The notes: generated by a model from the sequence alone, not told the origin. A DNA stretch of 19,135 bases from an uncultured Prevotella sp. (GCA_902477645.1 CABSIA010000043.1:1-19135); one strand, 5' to 3'; numbered from the stretch's first letter, positions 7,468 through 16,205 are shown. Numbers and translations: made by a program.

Positions 7468-7540
7468 TTCTAAATTATTACTTTAAAGCAGGCTATTCCA
7501 CTTGTCTGATTTTACATTAAAAGAAATTATATATCATGCA

Positions 7541-10327
7541 ATGAAAATGAAATTTTATCTCTTGTTATCTCTATTATTCTGTACAGTGAAATTATCATTC
7601 GCCCAGACCGTAACTCTTTCGGGCAATGTGGAAGATGAATTTCTTGGCACTGCATTGGAGGATGTAGTCCTGTCACTTCATGAATGTGACAGTACGATGA
7701 TTCAAGATTCGCTACATTGTATTTCCTACAAAAACAGGAACGGCAAACTTATGGCATATCAATATCAAGCTACATTTACGCCACAGGGAAATAGAATCTA
7801 CATCATCCATGCCTCTAAGGAAGGTTATGGCGAGAAGTGGTTACCCTTTACAGTAACAGACATGGAAAAGGATTTGAACCTTCCCGTAATCAAGATGCGG
7901 CGTAAGATGGAAAAAACACTGGAGGAGGTTGTCGTAAAGGCAACCAGGGTGAAAATGTTTTACCGGGGCGACACCATTGTCTATGACGCCACTGCCTTCA
8001 AGTTGCCGCAGGGGTCCATGCTTGATGCACTGATACGCCAGATGCCGGGCGTGAAGATGAATGAGACGGGAGAAATATTCGTGAACGGCAGAAAGGTGGA
8101 TGAGCTGATGCTTGGCTCTCGCTCGTTCTTTAAGGCTAACCGCAAGGTATTGCTTGAAAATCTGCCTTATTACACAGTGAAAAACATCAAAGTATATGAC
8201 CGGCAGAGCGACAAAAGCAAGGCGCTTGGCTATGAAGTGGACACCAAATCGTTCGTGATGGACGTGAATCTAAGACAGGAATACCAGCGCGGCTATATCG
8301 CCAACGTGGAGGGAGCCTTCGGAACAGAGAACAGATGGCTCGGCAGAGCTTTCCTTCTTGGCTTTACAGACCACTATCGCTTTACGCTTCTTGGGAATCT
8401 AAACAACGTAAACGAGTCACGTCATATCGGCGAATCCGGCAACTGGACTCCCGCTACGATGCCGAGAAATCTGCTCACGACCAGAAGTGCCGCAGGAGAG
8501 ATGGACTACCACGGCAAAGAGGGTATAGTGAAGAACAACCTGTCCGTCTCTTACACTTCAACAACAGATGTCTGTGAATCGAGAAGCCGATACGAACAAT
8601 TCCTACAAGGAGCTACTCCCACATCGCTGACAGAAAGTTTCAACAGTACTGGAAACCACCGATGGAACGCACACGATAAGTTCACGCTGATCAAACCGTT
8701 TTACTTCCATGTTGAGTCTGATTTTAGTTATTCCAAAACTCATAGCAGATTCAATTCAATGTTTGACCAGTGGACCGACACCTTGACGGCATCGCAGCAC
8801 ACCCGCGGTTTCGGTGAGGGAAAGGCATGGAGCGGATACATAGAGGCTTCGGGCGTATTCAACATAGGCAAGAAACAGAAGCATCTCGGCTTCTATATCA
8901 AAGCGGAACACGGGGAGAACGATTCCGAATCGGCCCAAAGATATAACACGGCACAATACGCAAACAATCAGCAGACGATTCGGCACAATGCGGATGACAT
9001 CAGTAACCGCACAACATGGGGGTGTGCATCTGTGGATTTCAACACGAAGCTGTTCAAAGGCGTGGACATGACGTTGGTCGAGAGCCTGTACCTGACCCAT
9101 ACGGAAACCCACGACTATCTGTACCATCCCGATACGCTGACACTGGCTTCCCAAACAGACGCGTTGAGCGCCGTCACAGACTTTAATAATTCATATGACA
9201 GCAGAACGAACGCCACAGAGAACACGGTCAGCCTCTCGCTCTACGGCAAAGGGAAATACAAAATGGCTTTCTACACAACCGACTATAGGCGCTGGTCCGT
9301 GGACATCAGTGTCCCCATACGTCATGAATCGCTCGACTATCAGCGTGGCAGGCTCGATACGCTCGCCAGACAAAACACCCTGTTCGTCAACACATCAGCA
9401 TCTTTCAGAAATATATCAGAAGACGGCAAACGCGATTTTAGGGCGCATGCCGATTTCAAACAGAGAGGTGCCTTCCTCTCCGACCGAATCACCTACCGCG
9501 ACGACAGCCAGCCGCTCATAGTAAAGTTAGGAAATCCTGACCTTAAAAGCTTCATCACCTCCAGCCTTGGCATGGACTTGTATGACAAGAAAGGCAGGAA
9601 CCAGCAGCAATGGCATGTGGGAACATCAGCAGACATCTATCACCGGCAGACAGCCCAGTCGGTAAGCTATAACACAGAAACCGGTGTCTATACTTACCAG
9701 CCCGTGAACGTGAAAGGGGCATACAGGCTGAATGCAAAGTTCGACATATCCCGCACCATAGACAAGAACCGTTATTGGACGTGGCAGACCAACGCCGATG
9801 CCACACTAAACCACAATGTTGACTATGCCATGCTCACGGGCATGACAACGAGTGAGAAAAACATCGTCAACACCCTGATTCTGCACGACGGCGCATACAT
9901 ACAATATAATAAAGGTGTACTTAATGTCCGTGCCACGGGCGACATACGTTGGCGGCACAGCGAGGGAAAAATGTATGACTTTGAGACGCTGAACGCCACA
10001 GACTTCCAGTATGGACTCTCCGCCCGCTACACTATCCCCGTACTGAATACGACCATCTCCGCCGACGGGAATATGTACTCACGCAGGGGATATGGCAGCA
10101 GCGAGCTGAACACTGACGACTTCATTCTGAACGCCTCCATCAGCCAGCCGTTTTTCAAGGGCAAACTCACCGCCCGCATCGAAGCCTTCGACATCCTGCA
10201 CCAGCTTTCGTCAACACAATACGAAGTAAACGCCCAAGGACGCACCGAAACGTGGTATCGCTCACTGCCACACTACGTCATGGCGCATCTGGTGTATCAT
10301 TTCAACAAGACCCCTAAGAGAAAGTAA
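7541..10327 (+). CDS. Outer-membrane beta-barrel protein, TonB-receptor-like (first of two paralogs)
   Basis: A 928-residue outer-membrane protein. The signal peptide is KMKFYLLLSLLFCTVKLSFA with cleavage before Gln22. It is followed by a carboxypeptidase-regulatory-like beta-sandwich (about 23-120), a TonB-box-like strand LEEVVVKATR (127-136), a plug-like domain (GSMLDALIRQMPGV, then VNGRKVDEL), and a long barrel with alternating aromatic strands that ends in LVYHFNK. This architecture fits the OMP_b-brl_3 'outer membrane beta-barrel' family. ATG 7541 is chosen because it gives a clean signal peptide; the TTG at 7502 would bury it behind 13 residues. It stands seven bases before the exporter gene. 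A part in moving the peptide over the outer membrane, or in self-recognition or uptake, is inferred from context only. Confidence 0.85.
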   Translation: MKMKFYLLLSLLFCTVKLSFAQTVTLSGNVEDEFLGTALEDVVLSLHECDSTMIQDSLHCISYKNRNGKLMAYQYQATFTPQGNRIYIIHASKEGYGEKWLPFTVTDMEKDLNLPVIKMRRKMEKTLEEVVVKATRVKMFYRGDTIVYDATAFKLPQGSMLDALIRQMPGVKMNETGEIFVNGRKVDELMLGSRSFFKANRKVLLENLPYYTVKNIKVYDRQSDKSKALGYEVDTKSFVMDVNLRQEYQRGYIANVEGAFGTENRWLGRAFLLGFTDHYRFTLLGNLNNVNESRHIGESGNWTPATMPRNLLTTRSAAGEMDYHGKEGIVKNNLSVSYTSTTDVCESRSRYEQFLQGATPTSLTESFNSTGNHRWNAHDKFTLIKPFYFHVESDFSYSKTHSRFNSMFDQWTDTLTASQHTRGFGEGKAWSGYIEASGVFNIGKKQKHLGFYIKAEHGENDSESAQRYNTAQYANNQQTIRHNADDISNRTTWGCASVDFNTKLFKGVDMTLVESLYLTHTETHDYLYHPDTLTLASQTDALSAVTDFNNSYDSRTNATENTVSLSLYGKGKYKMAFYTTDYRRWSVDISVPIRHESLDYQRGRLDTLARQNTLFVNTSASFRNISEDGKRDFRAHADFKQRGAFLSDRITYRDDSQPLIVKLGNPDLKSFITSSLGMDLYDKKGRNQQQWHVGTSADIYHRQTAQSVSYNTETGVYTYQPVNVKGAYRLNAKFDISRTIDKNRYWTWQTNADATLNHNVDYAMLTGMTTSEKNIVNTLILHDGAYIQYNKGVLNVRATGDIRWRHSEGKMYDFETLNATDFQYGLSARYTIPVLNTTISADGNMYSRRGYGSSELNTDDFILNASISQPFFKGKLTARIEAFDILHQLSSTQYEVNAQGRTETWYRSLPHYVMAHLVYHFNKTPKRK

Positions 10328-10334
10328 AAAAGAC

Positions 10335-12551
10335 ATGAATCACTTAAAACGTTTCCCGCATTACAGACAGCACAACACTTCAGATTGCGGTCCGACCTCT
10401 CTACGCATGGTAGCCAAGTTCTATGGAAAGAACTATTCGGCAGAGATGCTACGGAAGCATTGCCACATCTCTCGCCGTGGCGTCAACATGCTTGGCATAA
10501 GTGAGGGGGCACAACATATCGGCTTTGACACTATAGGGGTGAAGATGAGTTTTGAGGAGTTGGTCGATAAAAGTGTTTTTCCCTGTATCCTGCACTGGAA
10601 CCAAAACCATTTCGTGGTGTGCTATGGCATAGAAAAAAACAAGCGTGGAGGGTACAGGATACATATATCGGACCCGGCATCGCAACGCCTTACTTATACA
10701 AAAGAAGAGTTTGAACAATGCTGGATAGGTCCAAAAGCTGATAAGGACAGCTGCGGTGTGGCACTGATGCTCGAGCCGGGTGATGATTTTGGCAATGTGG
10801 AGGATGAGTACAAGAGGAACAGCCGCAGTATGCTATCGTTTGCCCGCTATTTTACTCCCTACCGCAGCATGATTGGCCAATTGGTGCTGGCCATGCTTGT
10901 GGGCAGCATGATACAGATGGTGCTGCCGTTCCTTTCCCAGGCAATGGTAGACCAGGGAATCAACGGACGAAACTTGAATGTCATCACATTGATACTCTTG
11001 GCGCAATTGGGATTCTTCGTTGCCACATTGAGCATAGACTATATCCGCTCGTGGATAATGCTGCACATGAACTCACGCATAGACATACAGCTTATAGCCG
11101 ACTTCCTGATAAAGCTTACCGCCATGCCGCTGCAGTTCTTCGACTCGCGCATGACGGGTGACATACTGCAGCGCATAGGCGACCACGGGCGCATCAAGAA
11201 TTTTCTGCTGTCGAACAGCATGCGCATCGTGTTCTCGCTCATCAACTTTGCGGTTTTCCTTGCCATCCTTGCATATTACAATGTTATGGTGCTGACGATA
11301 TTTGTTATAGGCAATACACTGTATGTTATTTGGATTTCCTTCTTTATGCGCTACAGGAGGGAGCTGGACATCAAGCGTTTTCACCAGTCGGCACAGGAGC
11401 AGAGCAAGATGATACAGCTGGTGCAGGGAATGCAGGACATAAAGCTGAACAACTGCGAGAGGCAGAAACGATGGGAATGGGAGCGCATACAGGTAAAGCT
11501 GTTCAAGATAGGATTGAAAGGTCTGCGTATAGGCCAGATACAGCAGTCTGGCTCGGTGTTTTTCACACAGACGACTCACATTCTTATCTACTACATAGCC
11601 GCAAAATCGGTTGTGGAGGGTTCGATGACTCTTGGAATGATGATGTCGCTCACATACATCATCGGGCAGGTGTCTGCACCAATAGGTGAGTTTATAGGTT
11701 TTGCCCTGTCGTTTCAAGATGCGAAGATAAGCCTCGAGCGTCTGAACGAGATACACTCGCAGGACGATGAGGAGACTGGCATCGGCAAGAAACTTGCCGA
11801 ACTGCCCACAGAACATGACATTGAGATAAAAGACTTGTCTTTCAGCTATAACGGCTCAGAGAATGAGCTGGCATTGAAAAATGTGTCGCTCTCTATTCCA
11901 TCCCACAAAGTTACGGCAATAGTTGGCGAGAGCGGATGCGGAAAGACTACGCTCATAAAACTGCTCCAGGGTTTCTATGAGCCTACGCATGGCAGCATAA
12001 AAGTTGGAGGTGTAAGCCTTTCTGAGATAAATCCGCATGTCTGGAGAGCCGCCACTGGCTCCGTGATGCAGGACAGCTTCATTTTCTCTGATACCATAGC
12101 AAACAACATTGCCGTCAATTCGGATGAGGCTGACAAGGAGCAGATGATGAATGCCGCACACATGGCCCGCATTGATGATTTCGTGAAGTCGTTGCCGTTG
12201 GGCTATGACACTATCATAGGCATGGAGGGCAAGGGTGTCAGCCAGGGACAGCGGCAACGTATACTCATAGCCAGAGCCATTTACAAAGATCCTGAATATA
12301 TTTTCCTTGACGAGGCGACAAACTCGCTTGATGCCACAAACGAGGCTAAGATTATGGACAATTTGCGACAGTTCTACAAGGGACGCACTGTGGTGGTAAG
12401 CGCCCACCGTTTGAGTACCGTTTGCGATGCAGACCAGATTATAGTGATGGATGGCGGCAAGATTGTGGAGCAAGGCAACCATGAGACTCTTGTGAAAAAG
12501 CATGGCAGATATTATGAGCTTGTCAAGCACCAGATTAGCATGATTGAATAA
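10335..12551 (+). CDS. Peptidase-containing ABC transporter (C39 PCAT)
   Basis: Cleaves double-glycine-type leaders and exports the core through the inner membrane using ATP. The 738 residues hold an N-terminal C39 peptidase with oxyanion Gln12, catalytic Cys18 (DCGPTSLRM), His92 (LHWNQNHFVV) and Asp113 (ISDP). A six-helix exporter domain spans about 165-450, and a nucleotide-binding domain has Walker A GESGCGKT at 531-538, signature GVSQGQ at 634-639 (Ser-Gln-Gly-Gln in place of the canonical LSGGQ), Walker B YIFLDE at 655-660 and the switch His in SAHRLST. The peptidase triad is intact, so the 'EG' leader site of the precursor is a credible substrate. A HlyD-type adaptor would normally accompany such an exporter; here only a stub follows, 9 bases downstream. 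Confidence 0.95.
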   Translation: MNHLKRFPHYRQHNTSDCGPTSLRMVAKFYGKNYSAEMLRKHCHISRRGVNMLGISEGAQHIGFDTIGVKMSFEELVDKSVFPCILHWNQNHFVVCYGIEKNKRGGYRIHISDPASQRLTYTKEEFEQCWIGPKADKDSCGVALMLEPGDDFGNVEDEYKRNSRSMLSFARYFTPYRSMIGQLVLAMLVGSMIQMVLPFLSQAMVDQGINGRNLNVITLILLAQLGFFVATLSIDYIRSWIMLHMNSRIDIQLIADFLIKLTAMPLQFFDSRMTGDILQRIGDHGRIKNFLLSNSMRIVFSLINFAVFLAILAYYNVMVLTIFVIGNTLYVIWISFFMRYRRELDIKRFHQSAQEQSKMIQLVQGMQDIKLNNCERQKRWEWERIQVKLFKIGLKGLRIGQIQQSGSVFFTQTTHILIYYIAAKSVVEGSMTLGMMMSLTYIIGQVSAPIGEFIGFALSFQDAKISLERLNEIHSQDDEETGIGKKLAELPTEHDIEIKDLSFSYNGSENELALKNVSLSIPSHKVTAIVGESGCGKTTLIKLLQGFYEPTHGSIKVGGVSLSEINPHVWRAATGSVMQDSFIFSDTIANNIAVNSDEADKEQMMNAAHMARIDDFVKSLPLGYDTIIGMEGKGVSQGQRQRILIARAIYKDPEYIFLDEATNSLDATNEAKIMDNLRQFYKGRTVVVSAHRLSTVCDADQIIVMDGGKIVEQGNHETLVKKHGRYYELVKHQISMIE

Positions 12552-12560
12552 TTGACAAAT

Positions 12561-12770
12561 ATGGAAAAGAACAATATACGCAGCCATTGTCCTGAGGTAG
12601 AGAACCTGATGGGCGGGAAGATGCCGTTGGTGACAAGGTGTGGTATCACTCTTGTTACACTTATCATTATTGTTATTGTTGTATTTTCTCTTCTGTCGGA
12701 AGGAGCCTCACAACGGTTGATGAAAGAAATGATAGAGCATACGGTAAACCAGATAACAAATAAAATATAG
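12561..12770 (+). CDS. Single-helix membrane protein matching the N-terminal anchor of HlyD adaptors
   Basis: A 69-residue protein with a cytoplasmic start NNIRSHCPEVENLMGGKMP, one strongly hydrophobic helix (ITLVTLIIIVIVVFSLL, about 33-49) and a short polar tail. Order and spacing (charged N-terminus, RS..EV..LMG..P, R.GIT, helix) closely resemble the first 50 residues of Bacteroidota HlyD-family secretion adaptors, which normally continue for about 350 residues of hairpin, lipoyl and barrel domains. None of that follows: the next gene begins 12 bases after the stop, and no other frame encodes it. Either this is the remnant of a deleted adaptor or a purposely minimal exporter subunit. The ATG at 12561 is preferred over the TTG at 12552. 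Confidence 0.6.
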   Translation: MEKNNIRSHCPEVENLMGGKMPLVTRCGITLVTLIIIVIVVFSLLSEGASQRLMKEMIEHTVNQITNKI

Positions 12771-12782
12771 ACCAGAAAGATT

Positions 12783-14258
12783 ATGAAAGCAAGAAACTGT
12801 GTAATATCTGCCGTGGGCAAAAATAGCCTACACAAAATGTGGACAGATGGTGAGAGAGACTTTGACCTTCACCTAATTGTGTATGATGACTCAATGGAAC
12901 TGTTTCGCAACGATGCGGAATACGTCTGTCACATTAAAGGGTTTAAACTGAAGGTAATATACAAGTATCTTGAGGCAAATCCGCAGTTTAAGGACATGTA
13001 CGACTACTATTTCTTCCCGGATGATGACATACGGATGGACGCGGCAACGATAAACGCCCTGTTTGATGCCATGCGTCGCTATGATCTGAAGATTGCTCAG
13101 CCGTCACTGAGGATGTCGTATTACACATGGCAGCACACGCTGTATGACAGATACAGCAAGTTGCGCTATACGAACTTCGTGGAAATGATGGCGCCTTGTT
13201 TTTCCCGTGAGGCTTTACAAAAGGTGCTGTTCACGTTTAACGAGAACGAGACGGGATGGGGCACTGAGACCCATTGGCCTCTGTTAATAGAGGCGACTCA
13301 GCGGGACATGGCTATCATCGATGAGGTGAGCGTAGTCCACACACGCCCGATACAGTCGGGACAGGAGATACACAACAGGGAGCTTGCCGCCTATCTGCAT
13401 AAGTTCGGGCTGACGACACGGGTAGAGTTCTATGATGTGATACCTTCGCGGGATGAGGGCATGTATTGCTGTGACAGGCCTACATTCACGTCCATCCGCT
13501 CAATGCTCATGCACTGGATTGGCCGTGAGGGAATCTCATCCATGCACATTGGAGAGGACGGATATTTCGGCTATGTCCACTTTTTGTTCCTGCTTGCAGG
13601 CATCACCCAGTCACAGAAGTATGCGGATGTCGCCTTGGAGCTGCTCGAAAAAATACAAGAGGGATTGGGGGCGGTTAAGGATGACATGTCTTTCCTGCAC
13701 GGCATAACGGGATGCTGCTGGCTGATAGAGCATCTTGCGGAGGAGAGGCTGCTGAATGAGAATCCTCAGGAGCTGTTGGAGGATGTTGACGCGCATATAC
13801 GTCAGTATGTGAAGAAACATGACGGCAATTTAACCATGGAGGAGCTGACAGGCGTGGGAAAGTATTATCTCGCAAAATTCCGCAACAGACCGGATGAAGG
13901 CAATAGGGACGCATTGCGGAATGTGGTGCATGCGATTGATATAAATATGGAAGAGCCACAGTGTCATCATAACATGAGGGTATCGCTTGATGCGTTGGAG
14001 GTTATGGACGGGTGTGGAGTGGATATTTCCAGGCTTGCCTGTGCGTTGGAGCGGAGGATAAACCAGATGGGGATGTCACAGCTGGAACAGGTGTATTGCC
14101 TGTTCAGACTTTATGCTGCAACAGGTGACGGGCATCTGCATGTGCGTGTGAGGGAGGAAATGAAGAACCTTGCCCCGCAGTTGGTGAGCCTTGCCGATGC
14201 CCTGATGCTGGCGGAGATACTATATTATAAACATGACTATAATCATAAAGCGAGATAA
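12783..14258 (+). CDS. DUF707-type glycosyltransferase fused to a LanC-like domain
   Basis: A 491-residue two-domain protein. Residues 1-220 match the DUF707 GT-A-like family: acidic motif FFPDDDIRM (77-85), IAQPSL (104-109), the family hallmark NFVEMMAPCFSREAL (131-145) and GWGTETHW (158-165), then VVHTRPI (184-190). Residues about 235-491 are all-helical with recurring Gly-containing inner helices (DGYFGYVHFLFLLAG, SFLHGITGCCWL, ELTGVGKYYLAKF), the LanC-toroid pattern. LEDVDAHI at 332-339 nearly repeats LADVDAKI of the short LanC-like protein at 2560. No zinc-binding CHG motif is visible. I infer a glycosyltransferase whose second domain binds the peptide. The two-base gap to the next gene indicates coupling. 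Confidence 0.78.
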   Translation: MKARNCVISAVGKNSLHKMWTDGERDFDLHLIVYDDSMELFRNDAEYVCHIKGFKLKVIYKYLEANPQFKDMYDYYFFPDDDIRMDAATINALFDAMRRYDLKIAQPSLRMSYYTWQHTLYDRYSKLRYTNFVEMMAPCFSREALQKVLFTFNENETGWGTETHWPLLIEATQRDMAIIDEVSVVHTRPIQSGQEIHNRELAAYLHKFGLTTRVEFYDVIPSRDEGMYCCDRPTFTSIRSMLMHWIGREGISSMHIGEDGYFGYVHFLFLLAGITQSQKYADVALELLEKIQEGLGAVKDDMSFLHGITGCCWLIEHLAEERLLNENPQELLEDVDAHIRQYVKKHDGNLTMEELTGVGKYYLAKFRNRPDEGNRDALRNVVHAIDINMEEPQCHHNMRVSLDALEVMDGCGVDISRLACALERRINQMGMSQLEQVYCLFRLYAATGDGHLHVRVREEMKNLAPQLVSLADALMLAEILYYKHDYNHKAR

Positions 14259-14260
14259 CT

Positions 14261-15027
14261 ATGCCAACTAAAACAGCTATAATGTTCGTAACTCATATAT
14301 ATAATGAGGAGATAGAGCGTCAAATAAAAAAATGCGAATGGAAGCCGAAGGACTTGCATCGGTGTATGTCGTGTACCAGGCTGACAAGGTGAAACTGGAT
14401 TTGCCAAAGGACGTAAGACAGCATGCGTTTACGATAGGTGCGCTTAACAAACTTGGCTATAGGCCATGGGGATGCACGATAATGGACGGCAACTTCCACT
14501 TTGTACTATTGGATTTCTACAGACATCATCCAGAATACGATTATTACTGGCTTATTGAATATGACGTGCGTTTCAGCGGTAACTGGAAAACCTTTTTTTC
14601 GTTTTTCCATAATAAGAACGAGGATTTCTGGGCTGCACATTTAGAAACTCAAGAAGACCATCCTGCCTGGGGGCGCTGGCATGAGATTGAACTGAAGAAC
14701 ATTCCATTGAATGACTCCACGCTCCTCAAATCATTTAACCCAATCTGCCGTTTCTCTAACAGGGCATTCGCATTGCTTCATTCACGTTGTCTGTTGGGTG
14801 ACAGGGGGCACAACGAATTGTTGATGCCTACGCTGTTCAAATACTTCAAGCTGAAGATTGCCGACTTCGGCGGTACAGGACGTTATACTTACAAGGAGCA
14901 CCCCAACTTGTTCTACATATATGACGAGGCGGACACGGAGGCGGACAAATGTACCCACCGCTACTATCCAAGGCATAACGTCTCAACTATGAAATACCCG
15001 AACAAGATCTATCATCCGATAAAGTAA
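14261..15027 (+). CDS. Small GT-A-like protein, full length only by -1 frameshift at A_AAA_AAA
   Basis: The start ATG 14261 encodes TKTAIMFVTHIYNEEI in frame 0 and meets a stop at 14390-14392 (43 residues). At 14326-14332 the in-frame heptamer A_AAA_AAA would place a -1-shifted ribosome exactly on ATG 14332, giving a continuous 255-residue protein. Homology favours fusion: the frame-0 start matches KTAVLFVAHFLNED of the partial gene at 19058, and the rest matches the neighbour at 15034 (IEYDVRFSGNW against MEYDIVLNGSW; both have YHPIK near the C-terminus). EYD probably serves as the metal motif of a GT-A-like fold; DUF3405-type proteins have a similar block, a weak resemblance. A one-base deletion or sequencing error in the A7 run, or phase variation, would look the same. 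Confidence 0.72.
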
Positions 15028-15033
15028 GACGAT

Positions 15034-15765
15034 ATGGAACAGACATCAACCATCTGCTTACTATTGCTTGCCCACAAGATGGACAGCAATTTGTTGTGTT
15101 ATCTGGAATTACTGAGCGATTCGTCACAAGGTGTTGTGGACATACATTTAATATATGATTACGCAAATGGGAAGCCCAATATACAATGTGACGACATACC
15201 CATACATTTTTTCAGTTCATCCAAATTGCCAAATTTCTTTCATCAGGGTGATAAACTGTTGGCAAGCCCTCTTCTGGCATTGGCGGATTTTGCCAAAAGC
15301 CACCACTATGACCGCTACATGCTCATGGAGTACGATATTGTGCTCAACGGTAGCTGGCGCAGATTCCTTCAAACGATAGAAAAAGAGCGTGACATCGATT
15401 ACATTCACATCGCCACGGATGTGCTTGGCGGACCTCAGGCACACTGGCCTGTCAAGTTCATCAAGAACAGCCCGTTCAAGAAACTGTATTTCTCCTGGTG
15501 CCAATTGTTTTTGGTCAGCCACCGGTATCTGACGGATTTAATTGTGTTCATGCAGCAAAATGACACATTCTATTATGAGTTTTTGCTCCCAACTATGGCA
15601 TACAATGGAGATTACACGGTTAAGCAGTTTGAGAATTTCGGTTACCGCTTTGATGTGTCCTGGGGACCCGCAGAAGAATATGAGGCACGCTATAAATACG
15701 GACGAAAGGCAAATACCTTTTATCATCCGATAAAAAACACATCCTTAATTTCGTTCTATAATTGA
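15034..15765 (+). CDS. Small GT-A-like putative glycosyltransferase
   Basis: A 243-residue cytoplasmic protein, paralog of its neighbour at 14261. The N-terminus STICLLLLAHK forms the first Rossmann strand. YDRYMLMEYDIVLNGSWRRF (about 93-112) carries the likely nucleotide/metal-binding EYD, and near the C-terminus is NTFYHPIKN, the block shared with the neighbour. Its reading frame is intact, unlike the neighbour's. It starts six bases after the neighbour's stop and ends the second gene block; a gap of 343 bases follows. I cannot name its family with confidence. The glycosyltransferase call rests on the fold-like strand pattern, the EYD block and the surroundings of sugar genes. Confidence 0.65.
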   Translation: MEQTSTICLLLLAHKMDSNLLCYLELLSDSSQGVVDIHLIYDYANGKPNIQCDDIPIHFFSSSKLPNFFHQGDKLLASPLLALADFAKSHHYDRYMLMEYDIVLNGSWRRFLQTIEKERDIDYIHIATDVLGGPQAHWPVKFIKNSPFKKLYFSWCQLFLVSHRYLTDLIVFMQQNDTFYYEFLLPTMAYNGDYTVKQFENFGYRFDVSWGPAEEYEARYKYGRKANTFYHPIKNTSLISFYN

Positions 15766-15855
15766 TGAATATGAGTGTTTATGGTAAAACACACAAACTC
15801 ATGCGGAAACTATGATATAAAACAATCAGTTAGCAGAATTATAGTAAAAAATAAT

Positions 15856-15911
15856 TGAAATGCGAATAATTCATAAAAAGTCGTATCTGAAATGCGAATG
15901 ATTCAAAAAAA
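15856..15911 (+). repeat. Tandem pair of 24-bp AT-rich repeats, 32-bp period
   Basis: The 24-base units at 15856-15879 and 15888-15911 both begin TGAAATGCGAATrATTCA and differ at three bases (A/G, T/A and the last run of A). The start-to-start distance of 32 bp is about three helical turns, so two bound proteins would sit on the same face. The second unit ends five bases before the TATCTTTG promoter element, the place expected for an activator or repressor of the second barrel gene. Function is inferred from position. Confidence 0.6.
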
Positions 15912-15915
15912 AATG

Positions 15916-15923
15916 TATCTTTG
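15916..15923 (+). promoter_or_regulatory. Bacteroidota -7 promoter element TATCTTTG
   Basis: TATCTTTG is an exact match to the Bacteroidota consensus TAnnTTTG. No clear TTG-type -33 box sits 19-21 bases upstream; that position is occupied by the tandem repeat, consistent with an activator-dependent promoter. Transcription would begin near 15930 and give a leader of about 180 bases before the barrel gene at 16109. Confidence 0.6.
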
Positions 15924-15926
15924 CCT

Positions 15927-16205
15927 ATGGAAATGAGATTGACAACATCAGAGCGGGAGGAATTCCGACAAGCTATCAGACGCTCCCTCGATAATATCGC
16001 ACTTTTCGGAGATGAGTTGAAGTCACTTCTGATTCTCAAATTCCGATTGGCTAACTCGCAAACCATTTCTTTTTTGACTATATATAACTCACTAAAACCT
16101 CAGAGCTTATGCACCGAATCGTTTCTATTCTACTGTTTTTATCTGTCTCAGGTATCACTATGGGACAGACAACGTATATGTTGTATGGCTATGTGGCAGA
16201 CATAA
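15927..16205 (+). CDS. Possible short protein overlapping the start of the barrel gene (doubtful)
   Basis: An open frame of 92 residues starts MEMRLTTSEREEFRQAI and continues with an amphipathic, charged helix pattern (RRSLDNIALFGDELKS) that looks more protein-like than random sequence. It overlaps the next gene's signal-peptide region by 97 bases, and its last 30 residues, read out of frame with that gene, are poor. The first ATG sits almost at the predicted transcription start, so translation would be leaderless unless the second ATG (15933) is used. It may be a small regulatory protein or merely the 5' leader of the barrel transcript. I recognise no family. Confidence 0.22.
   Translation: MEMRLTTSEREEFRQAIRRSLDNIALFGDELKSLLILKFRLANSQTISFLTIYNSLKPQSLCTESFLFYCFYLSQVSLWDRQRICCMAMWQT

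Larger units (their letters stand above)
15766..16108. other. Regulatory gap before the second barrel gene
   Basis: AT-rich spacer. From left to right it contains a weak hairpin (GTGTTT 15775-15780 with AAACAC 15787-15792) that may end the preceding block, a diverged copy of the 178-244 repeat family (15829-15841), a 32-bp-period tandem repeat (15856-15911), a promoter element (15916-15923) and then 185 bases that are either a long 5' leader or a short coding sequence starting at 15927. Confidence 0.55.

Noticed and set aside
7479..7486. TACTTTAA as a possible -7 promoter element for the first barrel gene
   Set aside because: Only a partial match to TAnnTTTG and no -33 TTG at the right distance; readthrough past the hairpin is enough to explain expression.
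7502..7540. TTG start for the first barrel protein
   Set aside because: It would place 13 residues with acidic groups ahead of the signal peptide; ATG 7541 gives a normal signal sequence.
11073..11816. 247-residue open frame on the - strand inside the PCAT gene
   Set aside because: It lies entirely antisense to a gene with clear C39/ABC motifs; its translation is low-complexity and rich in His, Leu and Tyr with no recognisable domain.
11856..12587. 243-residue open frame on the - strand over the ABC domain
   Set aside because: Antisense to the Walker A, signature and Walker B motifs; no family features of its own.
15765..15815. 16-codon open frame overlapping the stop of the gene at 15034
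   Set aside because: Too short, lacks a leader or core pattern of a precursor, and coincides with a hairpin-forming sequence.
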